Assembly (NCBI RefSeq): GCF_958295425.1
Contig: NC_081150.1
Coordinates: 7,129,001-7,193,000, forward strand
Direction of reading: 5' to 3'
Length of the DNA stretch: 64,000 nucleotides
Source: Solea solea
Taxonomy: Eukaryota; Chordata; Actinopteri; Pleuronectiformes; Soleidae
Below are positions 1 through 11,083 of this stretch, in pieces. The notes under the pieces were generated by a model. That model saw nothing but the letters and a program-made list of their open reading frames with translations, was not told the DNA's origin and searched no databases. A program made the position numbers and the translations under genes. Within the stretch, counting starts at the first letter, position 1, and each line of letters begins with the position of its first letter.

Positions 1-2708
1 TTCAATAATAACTCAAGTAAGCATTTCTGCCCCTGAAGCAAGGACTGGGTGACCCTGTTAAATCAGAAACACTATCCCACTAAGCTCAGTCTCCATATGC
101 ACACATGCAGCAAACCCAGCAAAGCTACAAAAATAACTCTGCCATGCAGCACTTAGAGCACAAAGCTGCACTCACTCAAGAAACATGAGTAAACAACCTG
201 CTCCCTGACTGTGCGGCAATAATTCTTGGAAGGTCAAGGTTTTGTGTTAAATATGCGACGAAAATAGAAACAGGATTTTTAAACACACGCAGAATATGTG
301 ACCCTTTTTAACATCCGCACAATCAGCGAAAGAAAGAGTCAAGGAAATGCTGAGTGGAGCTGCTACAGTCTTACACTAATCTTGCACAATCAGTGTTTGG
401 TCTGATATGTACAGTATGTTTCCACTGAGTGCTGATGGGAACTGCTGGCAGTCAGAGCAGAGCTGAGACCTGTTGCAGAGGCAGATCTGCATAGCCAGCA
501 TACCAGCATGCAACCTTGGCTCACACCAAACAGAAACAGTCAAACGCCCCACCTGTAGCTTTTTACGAGTCGCCTGTGCCTGGGGTTTAAATGCCACTGA
601 CTCTTCAGTCTTCACCACCTGCCTCTGCTCTGGCCTCAGTTGCCCCTCGGCCGTCCTGCCCTCCCTGGCCCCGGTCCCTGCTGCTCCTCGCCCCCCCGCC
701 ATAGTAAGTAGCTCTGTCTGCCTGCAGCTGCATCCAGGCTGCATCGACTGAAGTCAGGCACGGAAAGACTGAGAGAGACCCACTGATCGAGTTTCCTCCT
801 CCGTCACCTGCCAGTAAAACCGGAGGGGGCTGTGGTGACCGAGCTATCGCTGACCAAATGACATTTACAGTGTTGCTGTACCAGTCATCACCATGTCTTC
901 ATGTCCATTGTCATGTGCTGTTAGTAAACCCATGTCTTCCTGCCACAGTCCAGACTGCTTTTCTCCTTTTAGGCGAAGGCCACAGAATGTAACGCTACAA
1001 ATGTAATCAAAAAATCTAAATTTTAATACAAATTCAGTCCATGTATTATATTAAAAGACAATAAAAAAAACATGAAAACAATACAGCACTGATATAAACA
1101 TCTATAAAACACCTAACCTGCTGTTAAAATCTCATTTAAGTGGCATTATCCCACTTCTAGTTCAAATTCTAATGATTTAATCTAAGATAAACCCTTTTGA
1201 CAATTTTAACAATACTGTATAGCATATATTAAATAATTTAAAGTGCATTTAGTGCAGATGTAGCTTCTATTTTGAGTGCATTGCCAGCCATTTCCTTTGT
1301 CACACTGTAAGCCACATGACAACGTGGTCCGACCTGTGTCAGATATGCAAATATTAACATTTAGTGTCATTTCAGTAACTGAAATACACCTTTTATGGCT
1401 GGATAAAAACACAAACCTAAAAGACAATATAATGTCTATTTGTAATGCACCTTACAATTGGACTTCTTTTAATGTGATGTAAGACTGAGATATTTACAGG
1501 AAGGCTATAATGGACTTGACAGCAGGGAGATCTTCAGCTTTCTAAAATATCTTACGCCACACTTCTCTCCCGCCTACACTACAGGTAGGCATGGACTCCA
1601 GGGGTCAGCAGCTCTTTTAGGAAACCACATGGAATCCTTAACAGGAGGAAGAAGACTTAAAGAACTTAAAGTTAACTTTATGGAAGGTAGTGCTCATCAG
1701 GAACTGCTGATTCTGAAAATGAGTGAATCCAAGGTTCAATTTAACATCCAAGCCTTTAATACAGAACCCACGTAGCACATAATCAAAGCACATTAATCTA
1801 CTGCGTTCATAGATGTCTCTGATCTTGATAAATGTCATTAATTTCAAATGCGCTTCAAGATGCATTCACAAGACCTCGTAAATGTCATCACTTCTGCAGC
1901 AGCAGCTGCAAAAAAAACATTGCACAGTTTTGTATCTTCTTAATACAATCATGAAGTCACCTCAACTCATACATTTTTTTCGTAAAATAATCAAATAAAC
2001 AATTGAATATCCCTAATCGTTTAATCACTGAACTTGTGTGTGATTAATTTATTATATTCTTTCATTAACTTCCAGTACTCACACAGTGAGAGGCCGAAAC
2101 TGATATTATTAGTCATCCTCTAACTGTCAGGGTACACATAAATCAAAGTGGGCCACTCGAGGTGTTATTTTTAGAAAATAAGTAGTTAGTGCTCTGCTGT
2201 ATTTTTGCAGTGTAGACGGCGAGAATCGTAAGAGGAATTTCAGACATGAGGAGATAAATGGGGGGATTTTTCGGCTTCTTTCAGGAGGAAGGACACGTAA
2301 TTGGAGGTAGCATTAAGGAGAAATATTCACCTTAGATCATGATTTACATATTATTCCTGGTTCTACCGGTTCAGTGATGATCACCTCTTTTCAACAGCAT
2401 TGAGAGGAATAATCTCTTACTTGGTCTTCTTTGAAATCCAAGTTCTTTTATTTTTTTTCTCTCTACCAGGCTTTAGTGTTGTTGATGTTCATGCCTCTAG
2501 GGCAGTTTGATAAACCAGAATGAAGACAAATGATTTAAGCTTTCTTTCAAAAACAACAACTCATGCCTTGGAGGTAAAGTGGAAATGAACTAACATTACT
2601 GCACAAATGTCTCCTTCTGAATGTACATCTTTACTCTTAGTGGGTCAAATCCACCTTTGTCTACCAAAGTAATAATGACCTCATGTGAAGCATAAAATTA
2701 TAACTTAG

Positions 2709-2812
2709 AGACAAACAACCATTCAGACCTAAACCCAGACTGTGGGGGAAGCTGGAATACTACGAGCACAGAGAGAACATGCAAACTCCACACAGGAAGG
2801 ACCCTGTGGCCA
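2709..2812 (-). repeat. SINE/LINE-tail fragment, reverse orientation
   Basis: The stretch contains 'gagaacatgcaaactccaca' and a 'gactgtgggggaagctggaa' block. Read on the minus strand, this is the 'tttgcatgttctcc ... tcccacagtc' core of an abundant fish retroposon tail that recurs at 21.7, 32.5, 36.5 and 37.6 kb. Confidence 0.55.
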
Positions 2813-3125
2813 CTGACACACATAATATCAGGTTATTATAGCATTGACCTACTTTTATTAATTGACACAATTGTCTTTTCACCATTTAATCCCAAATTTA
2901 ATGAAAAAGCGGTGGAAAACAGTCTCCTGTTAACTGAGCTGACGCTGAAAAATTCAAGTATGAAGAGAATCTTCAACCATTAAACTTCTCCTACTTGTGT
3001 CCTTCTGTCTCTCACTTACGAGAACACAGACGTCTCATAATGTTAATATCAGGCTCCAGCTGAGGTAACATGAGAAAATGGGAACAAGGAGATTAGCATT
3101 AGCAGCTCTCATACATGCATACTAC

Positions 3126-3480
3126 ACACACACAGCATTCATAGTGAGGACACTCATTGACATAAAGCACTCCCTAGCCTCTTATCCTAACATTAACCAT
3201 TACAACTACGTGCTTTTTCCCTTACTCTAACCAACACCCAATTCTAATCATAACCCTTAAACCAGGTCTTAACCCCGTAAAATCCCTTTTAAGGGGTGAC
3301 AGAATGTGAGGACCAGCCAAAAGTGTCCTCACTTCCTTAAGTTTTCACAAAGATACCCATACACGATGACCCTAACCTTAACCATCACAATGAAATGCCT
3401 AATCCTAATCCTAACCTAAACTTTAACATACACCAAATTCTAACCTTAACCCAAAAACTAAGTCATACAGGTTGTTTACA
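3126..3480 (+). repeat. CA-flanked 'gtgaggaca...cctaacc' interspersed repeat, copy 1
   Basis: It begins after a CA run with 'agtgaggacactcattgaca'. It continues with degenerate 'cctaacc/ttaacc' strings and a 'ttttaaggggtgacag ... gaggaccagcc' block. The same architecture recurs in this window and is familiar from fish genomes. The 'cctaac' strings are internal to this repeat and are not telomeric arrays. Confidence 0.6.
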
Positions 3481-3534
3481 GAGATATATATACAAGAACA
3501 CACAGCACAGATAGATTATTCTTAGGACACTGGA

Positions 3535-3740
3535 AAGACTCAAAATCATTTTGACAGCGTTATCCCTAACCATAACCATAACCAGTTAATGCCTAACCCC
3601 AATCTTAACCTAACCACAATTCAAATCCTCATTAGGACCATGTTTTCGTCTCTATGAGGACTACTGTTTCTGAGCAGGTCAATGTTTATGCCAGGTCCTA
3701 CAAAGGTAGCAAATAAATTCACACGCACACACACACCATC
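3535..3740 (+). repeat. CA-flanked repeat, second module ('attaggaccatgttttcg')
   Basis: The stretch reads 'gttatccctaaccataacca', then 'cattaggaccatgttttcg', then 'caatgtttatgccagg', and ends in a CA-rich run. It is the partner module of the repeat at 3126 and resembles copies at 4368, 14680 and 38650 (plus) and 29150 (minus). Confidence 0.6.
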
Positions 3741-4224
3741 GTGGTAAATTACCTCTTTAGCAGTTTGAGGGTGTCAAACTAAAATCAAGCTGCAACATGA
3801 CACTGCCATTAATAGCCACGGCAAAGCCCCTGCAAGTGCTAATGTATGCAACACATTAACACAAATGTGACCCTGTATGTATCACACACACATACCCACA
3901 CATTTGAATGCATGTCAAACCAAGACATGCAGCATAAGAAGATGTTTTGCATGGGAGATGCACATCACACACTTCGAGGCCTCAAGAGCAGCATGGACAT
4001 ATTGTTAGTCCACGGTGTGAGCCTCAAGTTTTGAATTAGCATGTGTGTGTTGAGGGCTGTTGGAGTTTGAGAGAGAGAAGAAGAGAGATGACAGCAAGAA
4101 GCTTTAAGCAAAACTATAAAACTCGTTCTCGCTGAGCATTTTTGTGAATAAATGATGAATGCACAAGCCAGAGGGCAGGAGGTCGTGGTTGTTACAACAT
4201 GATGACCACACTGACCTTTATATG

Positions 4225-4228
<4 letters not shown>

Positions 4229-4276
<48 letters not shown>
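4229..4276. repeat. (TA)n microsatellite
   Basis: Uninterrupted alternating TA of about 46 bp. It creates artefactual Tyr-Ile open frames on the minus strand. Confidence 0.95.
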
Positions 4277-4281
<5 letters not shown>

Positions 4282-4367
4282 AACATGAAAGAGACAGGCA
4301 AACGTGCATAAATGCCATGTTGAGCATCTACTCTGCACAAACACACACACTGACATCGACTTTCATT

Positions 4368-4585
4368 TGATTTAAACAGCCTAAATAAAGCCTTATCACT
4401 AACATTAACCATAGCCAGTTAATACCTAACCCTAACCTTGATGTAACCACAATTCAAATCTCAGCCTTAAACATAACCTTATAAATGAGGGTCTGCCTCA
4501 TTAGGACCAGGTTTTGGTCTCTACTGGTGCGGACAAGATCAGTGCCTATGGCAGAAAAAGGTCCTAAAGATGCAACAGACACAAG
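4368..4585 (+). repeat. CA-flanked repeat, second module, copy 2
   Basis: The stretch contains 'cctaaataaagccttatcac', 'ccagttaatacctaacc', 'cattaggaccaggttttgg' and 'ggtcctaaagatgcaac'. It is closely related to the copies at 3535, 14680 and 38650. Confidence 0.6.
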
Positions 4586-4716
4586 TGCAGAGCTGGGGGG
4601 AGTCTGCCAAGCAACGGAAGCCTCGTGTCAATCAAGTGTCGGGGCAAACTGGCAAAGGATATCAGGTCATTGGTGAGTCTCTATAAATAACCCCGCCCAC
4701 CTTCAGAGTCAGGGTG

Positions 4717-4717
<1 letters not shown>

Positions 4718-4748
<31 letters not shown>
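4718..4748. repeat. (CA)n microsatellite
   Basis: A pure CA run of about 30 bp following a short GC-richer segment. Confidence 0.9.
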
Positions 4749-5119
4749 TAAAGACTAAAGACTTTTTTTTCTTAAGTTAAAGTCCATAGATCATGTCCAT
4801 GCAGTGTTCACTAACAACTGTTTCTTAATGCTTTATGGAGTCTGAGTTGTGTGTAAATCCTGTAACTAAGCACGGTCACGTCTGTGCGACCATATTAGCA
4901 TCTTTTATTTCTTTTTGAATAATCATTGGGTCAGAAGAATTGACTCTTGACATTTGAACGACCTTCATTACCAAGGAGCATGACAAATATTTTGTTTTTC
5001 ATTTGGAGTACTGGTTCTAATAATATCAAGCTATTAAAAGATATGGCAGGTCCCTTTTGAGCCCGTTGATTGAAGTGCTGGCAAACGTCTTGTGCTTCTC
5101 CCGTGTGCTAAGAAATGGC

Positions 5120-5406
5120 GGTAACACTTTAGATTAGGGAACACATATTCACCACTAACTAGGTGCTTATTAACATGCATATATAAGTAGCATATCAGAC
5201 CTATATAAGCAATTATTAAGCATGTATTAACTCCTTAATCAGGAAAAATCTTAATTCATGTCATAATAGAGGTAGAATAAGGTTATGTAGAATAAGGTGT
5301 TAATATGTGCTTAATAATTACTAATAAAGGGCTAGTGTGCTATTTATGCATGTTAGTGAGCACCTAGTTAATAGTGAATATGTGTCCCCTTATCTAAAGT
5401 GTTACC
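5120..5406. mobile_element. Fold-back MITE with 8-bp flanking duplication (hAT-like)
   Basis: The element starts GGTAACACTTTAGAT and ends with its near-complement ATCTAAAGTGTTACC. The inverted similarity extends inward for roughly 90 bases through blocks such as 'aactaggtgct' and 'aacatgcata'. Direct flanks are gaaatggc (5112-5119) and gaaatgtc (5407-5414), identical at 7 of 8 bases, as expected for an old 8-bp target-site duplication of the hAT type. It has no coding capacity. The superfamily assignment rests on the duplication length alone. Confidence 0.75.
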
Positions 5407-5538
5407 GAAATGTCACAGCTGGAGAAACCAAAGTGGAAGAGAAGTGAAGATGAACCGAAAATGTAGATTCTTGCATGCTCATATCTTGTCTAGAGTTACT
5501 TCTTATGTCAACTGAATAACAGAATGTGCTGTAGAAGA

Positions 5539-5583
5539 GGAGGAGAGGAGAGGAGAGGAGAGGAGAGGAGAGGAGAGGAGAGG
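5539..5583. repeat. (AGGAG)n microsatellite
   Basis: About nine tandem units of the pentamer. Confidence 0.9.
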
Positions 5584-5705
5584 TTTGGCTGAAGAGGTGG
5601 ACTTTGGAAAGGGTCTTCTAACACGTGCAAACCCTTCATGGCCTAATGTGTAGTGGCCTGCAGCAGAGCCAAATCAGTTGTCATGGCAACATGCACTACA
5701 AATAT

Positions 5706-5760
5706 CAGCACCCATCATCATCACCATCATTGTGATTATCATCATCATCATCATCATCAT
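5706..5760. repeat. (CAT)n microsatellite
   Basis: Imperfect then perfect CAT repeats. They create a poly-His open frame on the plus strand that is not a gene. Confidence 0.9.
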
Positions 5761-6638
5761 AGGGAACATGCTGCTACGGCTAATATTGCCTTTACTGAGG
5801 AGGCTCATGCAAATGAAACAAAGGGACGAGAGAGAGAGATGAAGTCTAAGAATAGACTTGGCAGTGTAATGTAGTTATGTCATGTGCGGAGTCATTCTCA
5901 AGTGTTTCTCCGTGCTCCTGCTGACACAACACCTCCACCTGAGTGCATGACGGCAGGCATTGGAGGAGAGATGTGGGAACAAAACAGCAGAGTTGTGACT
6001 GTGTGAGAGCGACAAGAAAAGACAAAAAAAAAAAAAAACAAAGGGAGGGAAGGGGTTAAAAACAGAAGGGAAGAGGATGTCATACTTTGGGCAACGGCGT
6101 TTCGGAAGACCGGACTTTCTTGGGAGATATCTGTGAAGAGAGCAAGAGAATTATTTTCTTGTTTCCCCCTCTTCAGAGATATCTCCTGTGGCATATTGCT
6201 GTTCTCTGTTCGAGGACGTGAGGACTTAAGAGGTTCCTTGGTCATTAATGTTCCCAATATGTGTTGACGTTTTAGACCTTTTTCTAACGGAGTGTTGTGA
6301 GAAAGACTACGTGTGAGATGCTTATGGGACGAGAGCATTTATCCATTATCATCCATGTCAACAGAAATGGTGTGAGCAGGTGTTGTAAGACACACAAGAC
6401 ACAGGGAACTACATTTGTGGCTGAGGCTCGAATACGGGTCACACAAGCAAGATGGGACCACAGACGATGGAAGAAGACAAAATGTCACGGTTTAAGCGGT
6501 GACCACGTGGAGGCCGAAAACGACCTCCAGTGTGCAAGAGAAGGCCATCACATTACAAAACCATCACATGTTCTGCTACAACCCAGAGAAAGGTGCACAG
6601 AGATATGAATCTTCAAGTGTTTTTGGGACTATAATTAT

Positions 6639-6639
6639 T

Positions 6640-6673
<34 letters not shown>
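6639..6673. repeat. (AAT)n microsatellite
   Basis: A run of AAT triplets between 'attattgt' and 'aactaaac'. Confidence 0.9.
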
Positions 6674-6674
<1 letters not shown>

Positions 6675-6933
6675 TAAACTGTGCCCATGTGATTGCATTT
6701 GCATGTGTGATATAGTTTTGTTAAGAAGAACCAATGAACAACAACACATCAGAGGAGACACTCAGAAGGTTTGGAGACAAGAGGAGACACACAATCACAG
6801 TCAAAGGAGGATAAAGAAGAAACATCACAGAGATACATGGGAGAAAAAAAAAAGACACCGTGTTTGTTTGTTTGTTCTAAAGGCATTTACAGTTTTTAAT
6901 CATGTCATTAAAACTGCATTAAGCAATTTTTGA

Positions 6934-6947
6934 CCAGCAGGTGGCAG
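6934..6947 (+). promoter_or_regulatory. CTCF-like motif CCAGCAGGTGGCAG
   Basis: The 14-mer matches the core of the vertebrate CTCF recognition sequence as I recall it. In fish this string can also be part of a dispersed repeat, so occupancy is only a possibility. Confidence 0.35.
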
Positions 6948-8075
6948 AAGGTCTATGAGTTTATCAAATGCTTGTGATTAGCATGTTAGCAAATGTTTGC
7001 CTATTAACACATAAAAATCAATCAAGATGTGATTTAGTTTTAACTTTAAATTGAGGGATTGAATGAAAAAATGTATGCAATAATGTAAAAAAAAATGCTT
7101 ATAATTCATCAACAGTTAATGTGATACTTTTGTGCAATCCCTTAAAGCCAGGAGTCCACACTTTAATCTCATCTTGATTGTTTCATTTCAAATTCATTGT
7201 GGTGGTGTACAGAGGCAAAATGACAAAATGTGTCTTGGTGGTATACAGTATAGACCTAACTGTGGATCATACACAGAGAGACAATTGGTCTGTGTTGCTC
7301 TTAGCTCCATATTTTTGCACAATTGTTGGGATTATATTGGATTTCTTTCTTTGTTCTGCATTCATTGTTTGACCCTTTTGTGTAACTCAGTTCTCAGCTG
7401 CTTTGAGCTCCTGGTAGGACTAAAAGATGAATTACTTTTACATCAAAATTTGCATTTTAAAGCAACGCAATTGTCAAATCCCAAAGGCTGCACTTTATTA
7501 TTGATGGTTCCTTGTGCTACGCAGGTAAAAAACAACAACGCTTTGTTTCTTTAAGTTCTAGTAATCCTTAGAAACTTATATCACAAAACTCTGGCTGGAA
7601 ATCTGCAGTAATATATGTTTCCGTATTCAACATTTCAGTTATTATTAGGACAAAGTCTGGTGGTCATTCAGTTGTTCTTTAATATAAAAAAATTGCTCAA
7701 TGCAGATTTAATGCAATACTTTTTATAATTGTATGACTACAGTTTAATTTCATGTAAAGTACTCATTTTAATAATTGTAACTGAAAGAAGAGTCTGGGTG
7801 ACACTGAGGACACACACTGGTGAGAGACAGCAACACTGAGGTGAAACAGCGGCAGAATGAGAATTGAAACATAGAAAAGTAAAGGGAACACAGTGAATGG
7901 AAGGAATAAGGTTTGTTCAAATATATAATTACACATATAGATGGACAGAGGAGACAGATGTGGGGATAAGAGAAGGATAGAAAGTCACAGGTAAGAGGCA
8001 AGTGATAAGAGAGGAAATGTTATTGATTTGTCCCCACTGCTCAGGCCTGATGTCCTCTGCTCATTCACACTCTAC

Positions 8076-8299
8076 CTTCATTGGTGCCAACTGGATGGGG
8101 GTGATATAAGAGGGGTCCACCATGGGCTTGGGGCGGTTGGCAGTGTCTGCCAGGAGGCTCTGCCATTGCTGTGGCAGCCCTGTGAACTTCTGCTCCCGCG
8201 GGTCGAAGCCCGTGTGGACCCGGTGCTCGAAGTTAGACGGAGCGGAGATCTCCAGCCGTTTCTTCTTCTTCCCAAACATGCTGGAAAACACGGGCAAAC
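8076..8299 (-). CDS. pak5: First coding exon of a group II p21-activated kinase, PAK5-like (CRIB domain)
   Basis: Group II PAKs are Ser/Thr kinases that bind GTP-Cdc42/Rac through an N-terminal CRIB motif and act on cytoskeleton and survival signalling. Here the ATG is at 8277-8279 and the exon encodes residues 1-68: a basic stretch KKKKR (4-8), the CRIB core [16 protein letters not shown] (11-26) with every consensus Ile, Ser, Pro, Phe, His, His, Gly and Asp present, then LPQQWQSLL and the block [13 protein letters not shown]. That block and the end [10 protein letters not shown] agree with PAK5; PAK4 has EESARRPKPLVDP and PAK6 has a shorter DTLRRPKP, from memory. The acceptor precedes 8299 (tttgccag) and a phase-0 donor AAG|gtagag follows 8076; 20 bases of 5' UTR are in the exon. 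The exon ends after residue 68, where human PAK5 would continue with TIVRG. Later exons lie off the left edge. Fish paralogues could blur the PAK5 name. Confidence 0.88.
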
Positions 8300-8499
8300 C
8301 TGGCAAAGAAAACAGAAGAGAGCTGTCGATGAGCACGACAGATAAAAACACAGATCAAACCAATTACTCACGTATCTGTACTTAACTTTGTTATTTCTAT
8401 TTCTAACAACTTTTACTTTTACTCCACTACATTTCCTCAAACTATTTTGTTAATCGTTACAACCAAATAAAATCAGAAGAAGAAGAGTTGGTAATGGTC

Positions 8500-8668
8500 T
8501 GTATTTATATAGAGCTTTTCTAGTCTTGAGGAGCTGCTTTACACTACAGTTTTCACCCATTCACACACTGGAGCATGGGGTTAAGTCAAGGACACATACA
8601 GACTAGCAGAGCCAGGAATTGAACCCACAACCTTTGAGTTGAAAGATAACCACTGATCTACCATGTCT
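8500..8668 (+). repeat. Interspersed fish repeat ('tatttatatagagcttttct...')
   Basis: The blocks 'tatttatatagagcttttct', 'gctttacactacagtttt', 'acccattcacacactgg' and 'attgaacccacaacctt' follow in order. I recognise this series as a very common teleost dispersed repeat of uncertain class. Confidence 0.6.
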
Positions 8669-10984
8669 CAATGCTCACTATTTTAATAATTTTACTTTTA
8701 CTTCTAAAACGTATTATTTCAGATACTTAAGTACAGTAAATGTCATATACTTTAAGACTTTTATAAAAACCTCAACTTCTACCAAAGTCATTTTCACTTG
8801 TAGGTACTTTATACAAGACTGCTGCTCCTTTTATTTTGAAGGGCAAAGCAAGTACTTTCCTTCCCAATCTGTCTTCCTCATTCTGTGCTCCACTTCCTGT
8901 ATAACCCGGAATGCATGCATTTTTTTTATATAGTGAATTATTAGATTGCTTTTATTGGAGCACTTTCTGCTAAAATTATAATATTACATAAGGAAATGCA
9001 TCACATTTTTGTTTTGTTACACACAACAGAACACAATAGGGATCCAATTTTTGACATCACAATGATGTAATGATTTTTTAAATCATAAAAGCTCCATTGA
9101 ATTTCTTCATCTTACCAAATATATATGTATATCACTCATTATTCCTATACTATCTAATACTGTGCATCACTGAGATTTCGTTTCGTTTCGTACATGATAT
9201 GAAATATTCACAAAGGTATGAAATAAGAAAACACGATGAATAACAAAATAACTAAAACAGTCGGTTTTACTGCAAGGTTTACACACTGTAGCAAACATCC
9301 AGGTTGAGTTTAGCATGCCTGTAAGCGGCATGGTTTTACATAGTGATGTGCTCTGCTGCCCTGGAGCTTAGCTCGGCCTTATAAAGCTGCAGGACACAAA
9401 CAAGGGAAAGAACAAACAAAATAAATCCACACATGTTCGAAACCGAAACAACCACTTTTGGTTATGTGACAGAGCACTATTTAAAAAACCTGTTAGGTTT
9501 AGGCAGTGGACGTGTGCAGCTGTCACAGCTGCAGTACATCATGCAGGGTAGCTGCATGAGCTCTTTTCTGCTAAACCAAGAGGAACTGTATGGAAATCCC
9601 ACTGTGTTGTTGGTGGTTTGGGTGGAAGCATGATGTCCAATCATAGGAACAAAATGTTAAATGTGTCTGTGAATGGAGTCTATTGTGTCGCTCCAGTCTA
9701 GGAGGCATTGTCCTCAGAGGGGAAACAAAGTCATCCTTCATCCGCCCTTTACTTATTTATTCCCCCCTCACCCCTCACCTCCCTGTGGCTGTTACACAAA
9801 AATGTTTTCTGTTATCAGTCTACGCCACTAATTCCTGCCTTTACATATTATGTGTATAAATGTTACCTTTGTGACTGTTATTATTGATTTTACTGCAAAC
9901 TTTGAGTCATGTTTGGCATTTTGTTCTGTTACAGTCTGCAGTGGTTTACATTCTGCTGCAGGCAAAGACTCCATGGTATAGTCGATGAATGTGACAATTC
10001 CATATAAAGTACATTAACAAAAATATATATATTATATGTACATTGCACTCTAAACAAGCAAACACAAGTTTAGAAATATTGGCATTATAATACACAACTC
10101 TTTATATGGACTTCCTGGGGGGGGATTCATTTCATATTGGAGTAGCGATAATTGTGCAGAAGACACAAAATAGACCCTTTGTTATTTATTTTTGTTTATA
10201 AAAACGAATCAAGAAAACTTTGAACTGTGATGTATGTCCAAATTTCATAGTATATAGAAAATTATATAAAAAAAAAACTTTTTCATCAGATTGCCTATTA
10301 CTGGGATCAGCAAATAAATGTGGTCGAGGGCCAATTTTCTTTGTAAGCAATTAAATATCTTCATCAGGCAAAGTGCCTTAAAACGTCTTCAGTCAGAAAC
10401 AAAAACCCATGCTTGCTGCATCAACCTCACAAGAATGTGGATGTTTTCTTTAATCATCAGGTTGTTATGAAGACAAATGTGTGTGAGATATGTACTTGTA
10501 CTGTTAATATTTATGGTGCAACATTTCAGTTTTAAGAATTACTGCTCCTTCTTTGAGCCTAACACATGCAAGAAGTTATTTTACGGACATTTACTCCACA
10601 AACCTGGCTGTTAACATGACAACAGCCATGTATTCCTTTTTTATTTTTCAAACCAAACATTTAGTTTAGATTAACTGTCAATCCTAGCAATAAAATCTAT
10701 TTGAATAGGTTCATATTTTTTCAGAATAAAAGCTCTGCACTTGATATGAATTTTTAATTTTTTTGTGAAGATAAGGAAATAATTTAAGACCTGATTTGTT
10801 AAATCATCTGCCGGGCCAAATACTGATGCTGGCAGGCCAGTTTTGGCACACGGGCCACCAATTGCTGACCACTGGCCAATTAGTTATGCTGAAAAAAGGA
10901 TATAAGATACTCTTGTGTTCCAGCTACATTTTTTTAAATTATATAATGAAAGAACAGCATTATGTAACATATACTACTAATAAT

Positions 10985-11083
10985 CTTCTTCTTTCGGCTT
11001 CTCCCTTTCGGTGTCGCCACAGCAGATCATCTGCCTCCATCTTGCCCTCTCCCCTGTGTCCTCTTCTGTTACACCAACTGTCC
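10985..11083 (+). repeat. Interspersed fish repeat ('ggtgtcgccacagcagatca')
   Basis: The stretch contains 'ggtgtcgccacagcagatca', 'tctgcctccatcttgccct' and 'cctcttctgttacacc', familiar as a dispersed fish retroelement fragment. No coding potential. Confidence 0.5.

Larger units (their letters stand above)
1..8075. other. Non-coding stretch downstream of the pak5 CRIB exon (probable intron 2)
   Basis: No exon could be supported here. In PAK5 the next coding exon is large and begins with a TIVRG-like sequence; no open frame with that content is visible, so this stretch is probably intron 2, with the next exon beyond the left edge. It holds a CA-flanked repeat in several copies (3.1-4.6 kb), a hAT-like MITE (5.1-5.4 kb), microsatellites, and a C-rich patch at 600-740 without a convincing exon. 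The open frames are short and compositionally random. Confidence 0.5.

Noticed and set aside
376..751. C-rich patch with open frames on both strands, considered as the next pak5 exon
   Set aside because: The translation has no resemblance to PAK linker sequence (no TIVRG start), and no matching phase-0 acceptor was found.
3360..3640. Telomere-like 'cctaacc' strings
   Set aside because: They are degenerate, interspersed with other sequence, and recur as part of a dispersed repeat, so not an interstitial telomere.
5898..6338. Minus-strand open frame of 146 codons
   Set aside because: Low-complexity sequence with a poly-Phe stretch from a poly-A run and no family resemblance.
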